DNA of 64,000 nt, from NCBI RefSeq assembly GCF_029866045.1, contig NZ_JARXAB010000023.1, positions 16,927-80,926 on the forward strand, read 5' to 3'. The translations under genes and the position numbers were made by a program. Shown one piece after another: positions 18,076 through 26,380 of this stretch. The notes below the pieces were generated by a model that was given only the letters and a program-made list of their open reading frames with translations, was not told the origin of the DNA and did no database searches. Source of the stretch: Ramlibacter sp. (lineage in GTDB: Bacteria > Pseudomonadota > Gammaproteobacteria > Burkholderiales > Burkholderiaceae_C). Positions within the stretch are counted from its first letter, which is position 1. Each line of letters starts with the position of its first letter.

Positions 18076-19547
18076 ATGACTTTGTTCGGCGTGCTGGGGC
18101 GCATCTGGGTCGCCCGAGACTTCGCTGCGGTTGATTTGCGGGAGGCGGCCGAGACCGGCAGCTCGATGATGAAGGTGGCGCCTTCTCCGAGCGCCGACTC
18201 GACCCGCAGGCGGCCGCCGCCTCGGTGAACCACCCGCTGGCAAAAGGCCAGGCCCAGGCCGTGTCCGCTGGCATGGTGGCTGGAGACGAAGGGCTGGAAC
18301 AGGCGCGCCTGCAGATGCGGTGGGATGCCAATGCCGCGGTCGATGACCCGTATGCGGCCCCAGCGCGGGGAGGTTTGCTCAATTTCCACCCGCAGGTCGC
18401 CAGGCACAGGGCCTTCTGGCAGGCTGGCCAGGGCGCGCAACGCGTTGCGCAGGAGGTTGTCTACGACCTGGAGGAACAGGCTGCGCACAGTGTCGAATTC
18501 GAAGTCGCTGTGCACCACCAACTCGACACATTGGCGCTCACGTTCATGGCGGAAGGGGTGTGACGCCATGGCTTCCCGCAGCAGGCAGGCGGCGCTCACA
18601 CTCTCGGTGGCTGGTGGCAGCCGGAGCAGGCGTGCATTGGTGATTTGGGTGTCGATTTGCCGGTGCATATTGCGCACCAGGTTGAGTAGCCGATGGGCCA
18701 GGTGTTCGACCTGCTCACGGCGCAGGGGCGTTGCGGTGCGGGCCTCCTGCCGCATGGCCTCACCGATGAGATTCATCGTGGCCAGCGGGGTGCGCAGCTC
18801 ATGGGCCATGATGCCCATGGTGTCCAACGCCTGCTTGAGTTGTTCCCGCCGCAGGTTCGAGGTGGACATGCCGAGCATCAGCCCGGTGGCGGCGCAAAAC
18901 ACAAAGACCACCGCCTGCGCCTGGACGGCTTCGGTGGGCAGCGACAGCGTGTCGGGGCCGAACCCGGCGAACAGCATCCAGCCGGCCGGTAGCCCGGTCA
19001 CGAGGCCCAGGCTCGCCAGCCGCCAGTCGGTCAGGTTGAGATAGATGAGCAGCATTGCCGCGGCGGAGGCAAACCAGACCGCATTGCCGCCGTTGCACAG
19101 GTACATCCAGGTGAAGTAGACGGGCAAGGTGATCCAGAAGATCACCGACGTGACCAAGGTGGCGGTTCGTGTGGGCGGGCAATGAGAAAGGGCTGGTGTG
19201 ACGATGAGCACCAGGCCGAGGCCGCTCATCGCGAGACGCTGCCAGGGGTCGTCATAGGGCTGGGGCGTCCAGCGCGTCCACAGAAGGTGGAACAGGGGGT
19301 GCCCTACCGCTGTGAAAAGGCCGAGTGCCCGTACCCGGCGGGGCAGTGGGCTCTGCAGCGGGTCGAACAGCGGCGCCAGCAGGGTTTCACCCCACGAGGA
19401 GAACCATGAGGAGACCCTCGACGCGAACCATGCAGCAGCCCGGCCAATGGCCCATGAAGCCGGGATACCTGACCACCCCTGTCGCCAGGACCTGGCCGTC
19501 GTGCGCGAGCGGGTTGATGCCATCGTTTGTAGTGCTATCGTTCTCAT
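18072..19547 (-). CDS. CqsS/LqsS-like membrane sensor histidine kinase
   Basis: This is the likely receptor for the alpha-hydroxyketone signal. The protein is taken as 491 residues from ATG 19547; ATG 19523 (483 residues) is equally possible, and neither has a clear ribosome binding site. Residues ~72-235 form about six membrane helices including LFHLLWTRWTPQPYDDPW and LLIYLNLTDWRL, both resembling the CqsS sensor region. The kinase part follows: phospho-His in IMAHELRTPLATMNL (H249), N-box VVDNLLRNALRAL, G boxes DRGIGIPPHLQARLF and GHGLGLAFCQRVV. There is no fused receiver, unlike Vibrio CqsS. The ORF-track extension upstream lies antisense in the luxR gene and is rejected. Confidence 0.82.
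   Translation of the reverse strand: MRTIALQTMASTRSRTTARSWRQGWSGIPASWAIGRAAAWFASRVSSWFSSWGETLLAPLFDPLQSPLPRRVRALGLFTAVGHPLFHLLWTRWTPQPYDDPWQRLAMSGLGLVLIVTPALSHCPPTRTATLVTSVIFWITLPVYFTWMYLCNGGNAVWFASAAAMLLIYLNLTDWRLASLGLVTGLPAGWMLFAGFGPDTLSLPTEAVQAQAVVFVFCAATGLMLGMSTSNLRREQLKQALDTMGIMAHELRTPLATMNLIGEAMRQEARTATPLRREQVEHLAHRLLNLVRNMHRQIDTQITNARLLRLPPATESVSAACLLREAMASHPFRHERERQCVELVVHSDFEFDTVRSLFLQVVDNLLRNALRALASLPEGPVPGDLRVEIEQTSPRWGRIRVIDRGIGIPPHLQARLFQPFVSSHHASGHGLGLAFCQRVVHRGGGRLRVESALGEGATFIIELPVSAASRKSTAAKSRATQMRPSTPNKVI
19513..19541 (+). promoter_or_regulatory. Putative promoter for the LuxR-type regulator
   Basis: TTGATG and TATCGT are separated by 17 bases, 31 bases upstream of the regulator ATG. 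The same short region must also drive the divergent kinase gene, and it carries an inverted pair GTTTGT (19525-19530) and ACAAAC (19563-19568). The call is tentative. Confidence 0.3.
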
Positions 19548-19571
19548 TTTCGAGGACGTACGACAAACACC

Positions 19572-20240
19572 ATGGGAGATCCTGTTAACTTCTACAGCGT
19601 GTGCCTGGACGGCATCCTGAGCGACTGGCTGGCCACCTTGCGCGAATTTGCCGTCGAGGCGGTGGTTGTGCTCGGGCCCGACCCGCTGGGCGGCGCCGAC
19701 GACCGCCAGGTCGTTTGTGTCCATCCGCCGATGGCGTCTGACACCGCCAGCGCGCTGGCGGCCAGCACTGATTTCAGCGGCGCCTGGCGCGACTCCGACG
19801 CACCCTTGGTGGCCTGGCAGCACATCGCCCGGGGCGCGGCCCTGCACGACACCGGCTGGCGCGGCCTGGCGCGCGCCCATGGCTTTCAGTCCATGGTTCG
19901 AGTGGAGTTTCCCTTGCCGGCACAGCGCTCCTTCGAATGCTTCATGTTCAGCCCGCGCGAGCTGATCGACCGCACCGAGGCAGCGCTGCTGGCCTGGTCG
20001 ACCCTGAGCGTATGGCCCCTGGTACGCCGCTCCATCGCCGACGAACGCTCGGCGCTGAGCCCGCGTGAACGCCAATGCCTCTCGCTGGCCTTTGACGGCC
20101 ACACCGCCCGGGAGAGCGCCTCGCGCCTGTCTTGCACCGAGCGAACGGTCAATTACCACCTGGCCAATGCCATGGCTAAGCTCAAGGTGGAGAACAAGCT
20201 GGCGGCAATCCAGCGTGCAAGCTGGATCGGTGCCATCTGA
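19572..20240 (+). CDS. LuxR-family transcriptional regulator
   Basis: This 222-residue regulator has a C-terminal LuxR/FixJ-type helix-turn-helix at about 161-222 (LSPRERQCLSLAF, then SCTERTVNYHLANAMAKL). The N-terminal 150 residues are not a receiver. The segment WRGLARAHGFQSMVRVEFPL resembles the corresponding stretch of autoinducer-binding domains, but the canonical WxxxY and D residues of acyl-homoserine-lactone receptors are not obvious. No LuxI gene is present in the window. It is divergent from the kinase gene, with 24 bases between the two chosen starts, so shared control with the autoinducer locus is likely. It could also be a LuxR solo reading another ligand. Confidence 0.85.
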   Translation: MGDPVNFYSVCLDGILSDWLATLREFAVEAVVVLGPDPLGGADDRQVVCVHPPMASDTASALAASTDFSGAWRDSDAPLVAWQHIARGAALHDTGWRGLARAHGFQSMVRVEFPLPAQRSFECFMFSPRELIDRTEAALLAWSTLSVWPLVRRSIADERSALSPRERQCLSLAFDGHTARESASRLSCTERTVNYHLANAMAKLKVENKLAAIQRASWIGAI

Positions 20241-20339
20241 TTGCTGCAGCTTCGGTCTCTGCTCCGGCGCTGGCCCTGGTCCTCAGCGCAGTGTGACAAT
20301 GCCGGTTTTGCTGACCAACGGTTTTCCCGAAAGACCCGC

Positions 20340-21122
20340 ATGCTGCTTGCCATCGACGTGGGGAACACGCGCCTGAAGTGGGCGCTCTATCCATACGCCC
20401 GTCCCGGTGCCCAGCCCCTTGCCCAGGGCGCCGAATTTCTCGAAAACATCGACAAGCTCGCGGAGGGCCCCTGGCGCGAGCTGCCGGCGCCCCGGCAGAT
20501 GATCGGATGCACCGTAGCGGCCGACGCCATCAAGCAACGGGTCCAGGAGCAGATCGAAGAACTGTGGGATTTGGCGCCGCGCTGGGTCCATGCCAATGCG
20601 GCGGAGGCGGGGCTGGTCAACGGCTACGACCACCCTGCCCGCTTGGGGTCCGACCGCTGGGTCGCCATGATCGGCGGCTGGCATCGCATGCGTGCTGCTT
20701 GCGCCGAAGGTCCGGCTCGGCCGCTGGTGGTCGTCATGGTGGGTACCGCGGTCACCGTGGAGGCGGTCAGTCCCGAGGGCCACTTCCTGGGCGGCCTGAT
20801 CCTTCCGGGGCACGGCATCATGCTGCGCGCGCTGGAGTCTGGCACCGCCGGCCTGCACGTGCCCACCGGCGAGGTGCGGCCCTTTCCCACCAATACCAGC
20901 GACGCGCTCACCAGCGGCGGCACCTATGCGATCGCCGGCGCCATCGAGCGCATGGTGATGCACCAGCGCCAGCAGTTCGGGTTGGAGCCCCTGTGCTACA
21001 TGACTGGCGGCGCGGGCTGGAAGATGGCGCCGCATCTGACCATGCCTTTTGAGTTGGTCGACAGCCTCATCTTCGACGGCCTTTTGCAGGTGGCCCAAGC
21101 GCGGGCATTGCTACCGGCTTGA
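20340..21122 (+). CDS. coaX: Type III pantothenate kinase CoaX
   Basis: CoaX phosphorylates pantothenate, the first step of coenzyme A synthesis. The type III enzyme is an ASKHA-fold protein not inhibited by CoA. From ATG 20340 ([16 protein letters not shown]) it has 260 residues. Motifs are the P-loop-like [10 protein letters not shown], the [13 protein letters not shown] segment with the catalytic Asp, [24 protein letters not shown] and [12 protein letters not shown]. The upstream in-frame ORF start at 20241 precedes the family motif by 33 residues and is not used. coaE for the last CoA step is also in the window, at 58.4 kb. Confidence 0.95.
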   Translation: MLLAIDVGNTRLKWALYPYARPGAQPLAQGAEFLENIDKLAEGPWRELPAPRQMIGCTVAADAIKQRVQEQIEELWDLAPRWVHANAAEAGLVNGYDHPARLGSDRWVAMIGGWHRMRAACAEGPARPLVVVMVGTAVTVEAVSPEGHFLGGLILPGHGIMLRALESGTAGLHVPTGEVRPFPTNTSDALTSGGTYAIAGAIERMVMHQRQQFGLEPLCYMTGGAGWKMAPHLTMPFELVDSLIFDGLLQVAQARALLPA

Positions 21123-21162
21123 GTCGGCTCTCCAGCCGTAGGGTGTCAGCCGAGCGTGCGCT

Positions 21163-21204
21163 CCAGGCTTCAGAGGGTGCGCCCCAGGCTTCAGAGGGTG
21201 CGCC
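21163..21204. repeat. Two perfect tandem copies of a 21-base unit
   Basis: CCAGGCTTCAGAGGGTGCGCC occurs twice in direct, adjacent copies in the gap between coaX and the M20 gene. It lies outside any gene. Confidence 0.9.
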
Positions 21205-21240
21205 GAGCCTGCGCCTCAGGCTGTGCGCCGGGTCAGTGCC

Positions 21241-22437
21241 TCAGGCCGCCGGGCGGGCGAACCAAGCCTCGGCCAGCCGCACCCAGTAGGTGGCGCCGAG
21301 GGGGATCAGGTCGTCGTTGAAGTCGTAGCTCGTGTTGTGCAGCATGCAGGGCCCGCCGCCATGGCCGATCTCCCGGTGGGCGCCGTCGCCGTTGCCAATG
21401 AAGCAATAGGCGCCCGGCTTGGCCTGCAGCATGTAGGCGAAGTCTTCTGCGCCCATAGTGGGTTCTTGGACTTGCACATTGTCTGCGCCGACGATGTCGG
21501 CCATCACCTCGCGCGCGAAGTTGGCCTCGTGTACAGCGTTGATCGTTGGCGGGTAGTTGCGCTCGAAGGCGAATTCGCAGACGCAGTCATGGGCGGCGCA
21601 CAGATGCTCGGCAATCTGGCGCATTCGCCGCTCGATCAGGTCCAGCACCGGTGTGGTGAAGGTGCGCACCGTGCCCTGGATCTCGCAGTTGTCCGGTACC
21701 ACGTTGGTGGCCTCGCCGGCGTGGATCATGGTCACCGAGATCACCGCCGTGTCGATCGGCTTTTTGTTACGGGTGATGATGGTCTGGAAGGCCTGCACCA
21801 TCTGGCAGGCCACGGGAACGGGATCGATCGTGTTGTGCGGCAGCGCCGCATGGCCACTTTTGCCCCGAATGGTGATCTTGAATTCGTTGGACGAAGCCAT
21901 GACCGGACCGGGGCTGGCCGCGAAGCTGCCCACGGGTGCGCCTGGCCAGTTGTGCATGCCGAACACCGCCTCCATCGGAAACTGCTCGAACAGGCCGTCC
22001 TTGATCATCTCCCGGGCGCCGCCCCCGCCCTCTTCGGCCGGCTGGAAGATCAGGTAGACGGTGCCGTCGAACGGGCGGTTGCGCGCCAAGTGCTGGCCCG
22101 CGGCGAGCAGCATCGCGGTATGGCCATCGTGGCCGCAGGCGTGCATCTTCCCCGGATGGCGGCTGGCATGCGCGAAGGTGTTGAACTCCTGCATCGGCAG
22201 GGCATCCATGTCGGCCCGCAGGCCGATGGCGCGCGGCGAGTCGCCCCCTTTGACAATCCCCACCACGCCGGTGCGGCCCAGGCCGCGGTGGATGGGAATG
22301 CCCCACTCGGTGAGCCGCGCGGCCACCAGGTCGGCGGTGCGGTGCTCCTCGTAGCAAAGCTCAGGATGGGCGTGCAGGTCGCGGCGGAGGGCAGCGATGC
22401 CGGCCGACTGGGTGACGAGAGAGTCGATCAGTTTCAT
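21241..22437 (-). CDS. M20D-family amidohydrolase (hippurate hydrolase-like)
   Basis: This zinc-dependent amidohydrolase of 398 residues is like hippurate hydrolase and N-acyl-amino-acid hydrolases, cleaving amide-linked acyl groups. Di-metal site residues lie in KMHACGHDGHTAMLLAAG (Cys/His), FQPAEEGGGGAREMI (Glu-Glu) and MHNWPG; the dimerisation domain follows (IRGKSGHAALPHNTIDPV) and the C-terminal metal His lies in GPCMLHNTSYDFND. No signal peptide, so cytoplasmic. It is convergent with coaX and divergent from the molybdoenzyme gene. The exact substrate cannot be inferred. Confidence 0.9.
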   Translation of the reverse strand: MKLIDSLVTQSAGIAALRRDLHAHPELCYEEHRTADLVAARLTEWGIPIHRGLGRTGVVGIVKGGDSPRAIGLRADMDALPMQEFNTFAHASRHPGKMHACGHDGHTAMLLAAGQHLARNRPFDGTVYLIFQPAEEGGGGAREMIKDGLFEQFPMEAVFGMHNWPGAPVGSFAASPGPVMASSNEFKITIRGKSGHAALPHNTIDPVPVACQMVQAFQTIITRNKKPIDTAVISVTMIHAGEATNVVPDNCEIQGTVRTFTTPVLDLIERRMRQIAEHLCAAHDCVCEFAFERNYPPTINAVHEANFAREVMADIVGADNVQVQEPTMGAEDFAYMLQAKPGAYCFIGNGDGAHREIGHGGGPCMLHNTSYDFNDDLIPLGATYWVRLAEAWFARPAA

Positions 22438-22561
22438 GGCGGGTCAGGCTCCACCGGCATCGGCGCAGCAGACCCCAGGCCCGCCCCGGCGCCGGCGCCG
22501 GTCAAGTTCCCAGTCTAGCGGGGGATGTGCCGGCGGTCGACGGCTGGTCCAAAATCCCCTC

Positions 22562-24712
22562 ATGGCCAACTCCCTTGCCGCCCCTGGCGCCTTGCCCCTG
22601 CCGCATACCGGACCTACTGCCTTGTCCGGTACCGCTGCCTCGCCTGCCGATTTCCGCCCGGGCGCGAGCAGCACCGTGCGGGGCGCCTGCCCGCATGACT
22701 GCCCCGACACCTGTGCCCTGGTGACCACCGTCGAGGGCGGCCGTGCCGTGCGGGTCCAGGGCAACCCAGACCACCCAATGACCGAGGGCGTGCTCTGCAC
22801 CAAGGTGTCCCGCTACACCGAGCGCACCTATCACGCTGAGCGTGTGCTCACCCCGCTGCGCCGGGTGGGCCCCAAGGGCGCGGGTCGCTTCATTCCCTGC
22901 AGTTGGGAGGACGCGCTCACCGACATCGCCGCCCGGCTGGCGGGCATCGCGGCCCGTGACCCGCAGGCCATCGTCCCGTACAGCTACGCCGGCACCATGG
23001 GCCTGGTGCAGGGCGAGGCCATGGCGGCCCGATTTTTCAACAAGCTGGGCGCTTCCCTCCTTGATCGCACCATCTGCGCATCCGCAGGCGGTGAGGGTTT
23101 GGTCACCACGCTCGGCGGCAGGGTTGGCATGCGAATGGAGCAATTCGCCCATTCGAAGCTGATCCTCATCTGGGGAAGCAATTCGATCGCCAGCAACCTG
23201 CATTTCTGGCGCCTGGCGCAAGAGGCCAAGCGCCAGGGCGCGCGCCTGGTCTGCATCGACCCCCGCCGCACCGAGACCGCCGAGAAGTGCCATGAGCACA
23301 TCGCACTTTTGCCCGGTACCGACGCCGCGCTTGCCCTGGCTCTGATGCACGAGCTGGTGGTCAACGACTGGCTGGACCACGACTACATTGCCCGCCACAC
23401 CCTGGGTTTCGAGCCGCTACGCGAGCGGGCGCTGCAATGGCCTCCCGAGCGCGCGGCCGAGGTCTGCGGGGTACCGGCCGAACAGATTCGGCGCCTCGCC
23501 CGCGACTACGCCCACACCCGGCCGGCAGCCATTCGCCTGAACTACGGCATGCAGCGCGCCCGTGGCGGCGGGAACGCGGTGCGGGCCGTGGCCTGCCTGC
23601 CGGCGCTGGTGGGCGCCTGGCGGCATCCGGCCGGCGGCCTGCTGCTGTCCAACTCTGGACGTTTTCCGGTGCGCAGCGAGGCCCTGCAGCGCCCCGACCT
23701 CCTGGCGGGGCGTCGGCCGCGCACGATCAATATGAGCACCATCGGCGATGACCTGTTGCGCGAGGCCTCAGCGGACTTCGGTCCGCGAATCGAGGCTCTG
23801 GTGGTCTACAACAGCAACCCGGTCGCGGTCGCGCCCCAGTCCTCAAAGGTCGCGCGGGGTTTTGCCCGCGAAGACCTGTTCACCGTGGTGCTCGAGCATT
23901 TCCTCACCGACACCGCTGACCACGCCGATTACGTGTTGCCCGCCACCACCCAGTTGGAGCACTGGGACATTCATCTGTCCTACGGTCATACCGACGTCTT
24001 GCTCAATCGGCCAGCCATCGCGCCGGTCGGGCAGGCCCTGCCGAATTCCGAAATCTTCCGCCGGCTGGCCCACGCCATGGGCTGGGCCGACCCCTACTTC
24101 GGCGAGGACGACGAGTCGCTCTGCCGTGCAGCTTATGGCGAGGCGGTGGACTGGCAGCGCTTGATGGCGCAAGGGTTCGCAGCGCTCTCAGTGCCCCAGG
24201 CGCCATTTGCGGAAGGGGGCTTTCCAACCCCCTCGGGCCGCTGCGAGTTCTACAGCCAACGCCTGGCGGCCCAGGGCCTGGACGGCCTGCCCGATTGGCT
24301 TCCCAACCATGAGCCTGCCGGCAGCGACCTGCGACATCCCTTGGCCATGATCTCGCCGCCGGCGCGCAACTTCCTCAATTCGACGTTCGTCAATGTGAAG
24401 AGTCTGCGTGACATCGAGGGGCGGCCCTTGCTGGAGATCCACCCACAGGACGCAGCCCCGCGCGGCATCGACAGCGGGACCCTGGTGCGGGTGTTCAACG
24501 AGCGCGGCGAGTACCACTGCGAGGCCGAGGTCAGCACGCGGGCGCGGCCCGGGGTGGTGCATGGTCTGGGGATCTGGTGGCGCAAGCTGGGCCCGCGCGG
24601 GACCAATGTGAACGAACTCACCAGCCAGAAGCTCACCGACCTGGGGCGGGCGCCGGTGTTCTACGACTGCCTGGTGCAGGTCGAGGCGGCTGGAGACGAG
24701 GCAGCGTCATGA
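22562..24712 (+). CDS. Molybdopterin-dependent oxidoreductase (DMSO reductase superfamily)
   Basis: This catalytic subunit of a molybdenum bis-MGD enzyme has 716 residues from ATG 22562. An N-terminal [4Fe-4S] motif C-x3-C-x3-C-x27-C is visible (ACPHDCPDTC, then GVLCTKV). Mo-cofactor binding segments include LILIWGSNSIASNLHFW, LVCIDPRRTETAEKC, TDTADHADYVLPATTQLEHW and the C-terminal FLNSTFVNVKSLRD/NERGEYHCEAEV molydop-binding domain. No twin-arginine signal is seen, so it is probably cytoplasmic. No electron-transfer or membrane-anchor partner gene adjoins it, so substrate and electron donor are unknown. The stop overlaps the aminopeptidase start. Confidence 0.87.
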   Translation: MANSLAAPGALPLPHTGPTALSGTAASPADFRPGASSTVRGACPHDCPDTCALVTTVEGGRAVRVQGNPDHPMTEGVLCTKVSRYTERTYHAERVLTPLRRVGPKGAGRFIPCSWEDALTDIAARLAGIAARDPQAIVPYSYAGTMGLVQGEAMAARFFNKLGASLLDRTICASAGGEGLVTTLGGRVGMRMEQFAHSKLILIWGSNSIASNLHFWRLAQEAKRQGARLVCIDPRRTETAEKCHEHIALLPGTDAALALALMHELVVNDWLDHDYIARHTLGFEPLRERALQWPPERAAEVCGVPAEQIRRLARDYAHTRPAAIRLNYGMQRARGGGNAVRAVACLPALVGAWRHPAGGLLLSNSGRFPVRSEALQRPDLLAGRRPRTINMSTIGDDLLREASADFGPRIEALVVYNSNPVAVAPQSSKVARGFAREDLFTVVLEHFLTDTADHADYVLPATTQLEHWDIHLSYGHTDVLLNRPAIAPVGQALPNSEIFRRLAHAMGWADPYFGEDDESLCRAAYGEAVDWQRLMAQGFAALSVPQAPFAEGGFPTPSGRCEFYSQRLAAQGLDGLPDWLPNHEPAGSDLRHPLAMISPPARNFLNSTFVNVKSLRDIEGRPLLEIHPQDAAPRGIDSGTLVRVFNERGEYHCEAEVSTRARPGVVHGLGIWWRKLGPRGTNVNELTSQKLTDLGRAPVFYDCLVQVEAAGDEAAS

Positions 24713-25860
24713 TGCGCGGCTGGACGACTGTCGGCAGGCGAGGACGCTTGACGGCGTCGGCGATCGCTCTGGTTGCGGGGCTGGCCGCCTGCGCCCATAC
24801 GCCGCCTGGTGCGGAGCCGGTCGAGGCGCCGCTTGCCTATTACTGGCAGTCGGCAGAGGGGCACCTGCGCCTGCTGGCGGCCGCCCGGCCGGTCAACGAT
24901 TGGCTGGTGGAGGAGGGCGCTCCCGCGCAGCTCAAGGCCCAGTTGCGGCTCGCCCAGCGACTGCGCGAATTCGCCAGCCAAGCGCTGGCACTCCCCGACA
25001 ACGCCAGCTACACCCGGTACGCAGACCTGCGCCGGTCGGCGGCCTTGTGGAATCTGGTGGCTGCGCCGCCTCTGTCCCTGCAGCTGCGGACTTGGTGCCA
25101 CCCAGTGACGGGCTGCGTTGGCTACCAGGGCTGGTTCGACGAGGCCAGGGCCGGCGAGGCGGCGGCCCGTCTTGCGGGCCGAGGGCTGGATGTAGCGGTC
25201 TACCCGGTCCCGGCCTATTCCACGCTCGGCTGGTCAAACTGGTTGGGCGGCGACCCGCTCCTCAACACCTTTGTCCAGGGCGGCGAGATCGAACTGGCCC
25301 GCCTTATCTTTCACGAACTGGCCCACCAGCTGTTCTATGTCAAGGACGACACCGCGTTCAACGAATCCTTTGCGACCGCAGTCGAGCGCTTGGGTCTCGC
25401 GCGTTGGCTGGCGGGTTCTGCCGACGAGCGCCTGCGCCAGGCCTATCACGAAGCCGAGCGACGACGACAGGCATTTCGGGCCCTCAAGCGTGAGACGCGA
25501 GAGCGTCTGGCGGATGTCTATGCCCAGACCGGGCTGTCCGACTCGGAGAGGCTCGGCCGCAAGGCCCAGGTACTCGCGGACTTGCGCGGAGCCTATCGGC
25601 AGCTTCGTGCGGGCTGGGGCCTCGATCCGGCGCGGGTTTTTCCCGCCGACCGTTGGGTGGAAGAGGCCAACAACGCCAGCCTGGCCGCCGAGGGTGCCTA
25701 TGACCAATGGGTGCCAGCGTTTGAGGCGCTGTTCGCGCGCGAGGTCGGTGGCGGTACCGACTGGCGGCCGTTCTACGCCGCTGTGCGCCGGCTGGCCGAC
25801 CTGCCAGTGCCGGCGCGCCGCGATGCGCTGGAGGCCTTGCTCAGGACAGGGAGTCGATGA
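24709..25860 (+). CDS. Putative lipoprotein aminopeptidase (COG4324-like)
   Basis: This 383-residue protein has a lipoprotein signal with lipobox LAAC (VAGLAACAHTPPG) and a zinc-metalloprotease HELAHQLFY motif followed by NESFATAVERLGLARW, where the downstream Glu could be the third ligand. This matches the predicted aminopeptidase family COG4324, about 350-380 residues. The ATG at 24709 overlaps the molybdoenzyme stop by four bases, suggesting one transcript, although the two functions have no known link. Its last 20 bases overlap the convergent acyl-CoA-binding protein gene. Confidence 0.85.
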   Translation: MMRGWTTVGRRGRLTASAIALVAGLAACAHTPPGAEPVEAPLAYYWQSAEGHLRLLAAARPVNDWLVEEGAPAQLKAQLRLAQRLREFASQALALPDNASYTRYADLRRSAALWNLVAAPPLSLQLRTWCHPVTGCVGYQGWFDEARAGEAAARLAGRGLDVAVYPVPAYSTLGWSNWLGGDPLLNTFVQGGEIELARLIFHELAHQLFYVKDDTAFNESFATAVERLGLARWLAGSADERLRQAYHEAERRRQAFRALKRETRERLADVYAQTGLSDSERLGRKAQVLADLRGAYRQLRAGWGLDPARVFPADRWVEEANNASLAAEGAYDQWVPAFEALFAREVGGGTDWRPFYAAVRRLADLPVPARRDALEALLRTGSR

Positions 25861-26095
25861 GGTCCACGTACTGCTGCATCGCGTCTTCCTGCGGCAGGCC
25901 GTTGAGCTTGTTCCACGCGTCCCATTTGGCGCGGCCCACCAGGTCGCCAAATCCCGGCTTGTCGCCGGTGACATCGCCTTCGGTGGCCTGCTTGTAGAGG
26001 GCGTAGATCTGCAGCAGGGTGCTGTTGTCGGGCCGCTGCGAAATGTTGCGGCTGTTGGAAACTGCGGCCTGGAAGCGGCTACTGAGGTCAGACAT
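25841..26095 (-). CDS. Acyl-CoA-binding protein (ACBP)
   Basis: This 84-residue four-helix protein binds medium and long acyl-CoA esters and buffers their pool. The family pattern is clear: LSSRFQAAVSNSRNISQRPDN, LLQIYALYKQATEGDV, KPGFGDLVGRAKWDAWNKLNGL and DAMQQYVDLIDSL. The ATG at 26095 starts it; the 419-codon ORF-track version runs on antisense through the neighbouring glycosyltransferase and is not real. Free-standing bacterial ACBPs are found in a limited set of lineages. It may serve the beta-oxidation genes at 33-41 kb. Confidence 0.93.
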   Translation of the reverse strand: MSDLSSRFQAAVSNSRNISQRPDNSTLLQIYALYKQATEGDVTGDKPGFGDLVGRAKWDAWNKLNGLPQEDAMQQYVDLIDSLS

Positions 26096-26380
26096 GGGGG
26101 TGACGCACGGCGTGGAAGGAGTGCGCCAGTATCGTGCATCAGCGGTTCCCGTGGCGCGTCGCCCATCCTTGAGCCTACGCGCTGCGGTCCTTGTGTTCCT
26201 TGACAGTTCCGGGGCTGGCCAATGGGTGATTTGTGCCTTAATAGCGGGCGATGCCGCCCCCTTGGGAGAGCGGTATGTGGAGTCCGTATCGGGATCCGTT
26301 TTGGGGCGTGCAGTGCAGTGTGTTTGCGCGTTGCACGGCTTGAATTTTCTGGAGGTGAGCCTCTGTGGGGATAGGCGTCT
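26096..26380. other. Intergenic gap between ACBP and WecA-like genes
   Basis: These 285 bases contain no convincing gene. They lie between divergently transcribed genes and must hold both promoters. A consensus -35 TTGACA is at 26200-26205 on the plus strand, but no matching -10 was found at normal spacing. A purine-rich GGAGGTGAG occurs ~30 bases before the plus-strand ATG. Confidence 0.4.

Noticed and set aside
19548-20159. The 204 extra N-terminal codons of the minus-strand kinase ORF
   Set aside because: They lie fully antisense to the LuxR-type gene, have no membrane helices or motifs, and read as a typical high-GC shadow frame. The CqsS-like part starts near 19.5 kb.
15388-21240. A luxI-type acyl-homoserine-lactone synthase near the LuxR-type gene
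   Set aside because: No frame in or around the locus shows LuxI motifs; only the CqsA-type synthase is present.
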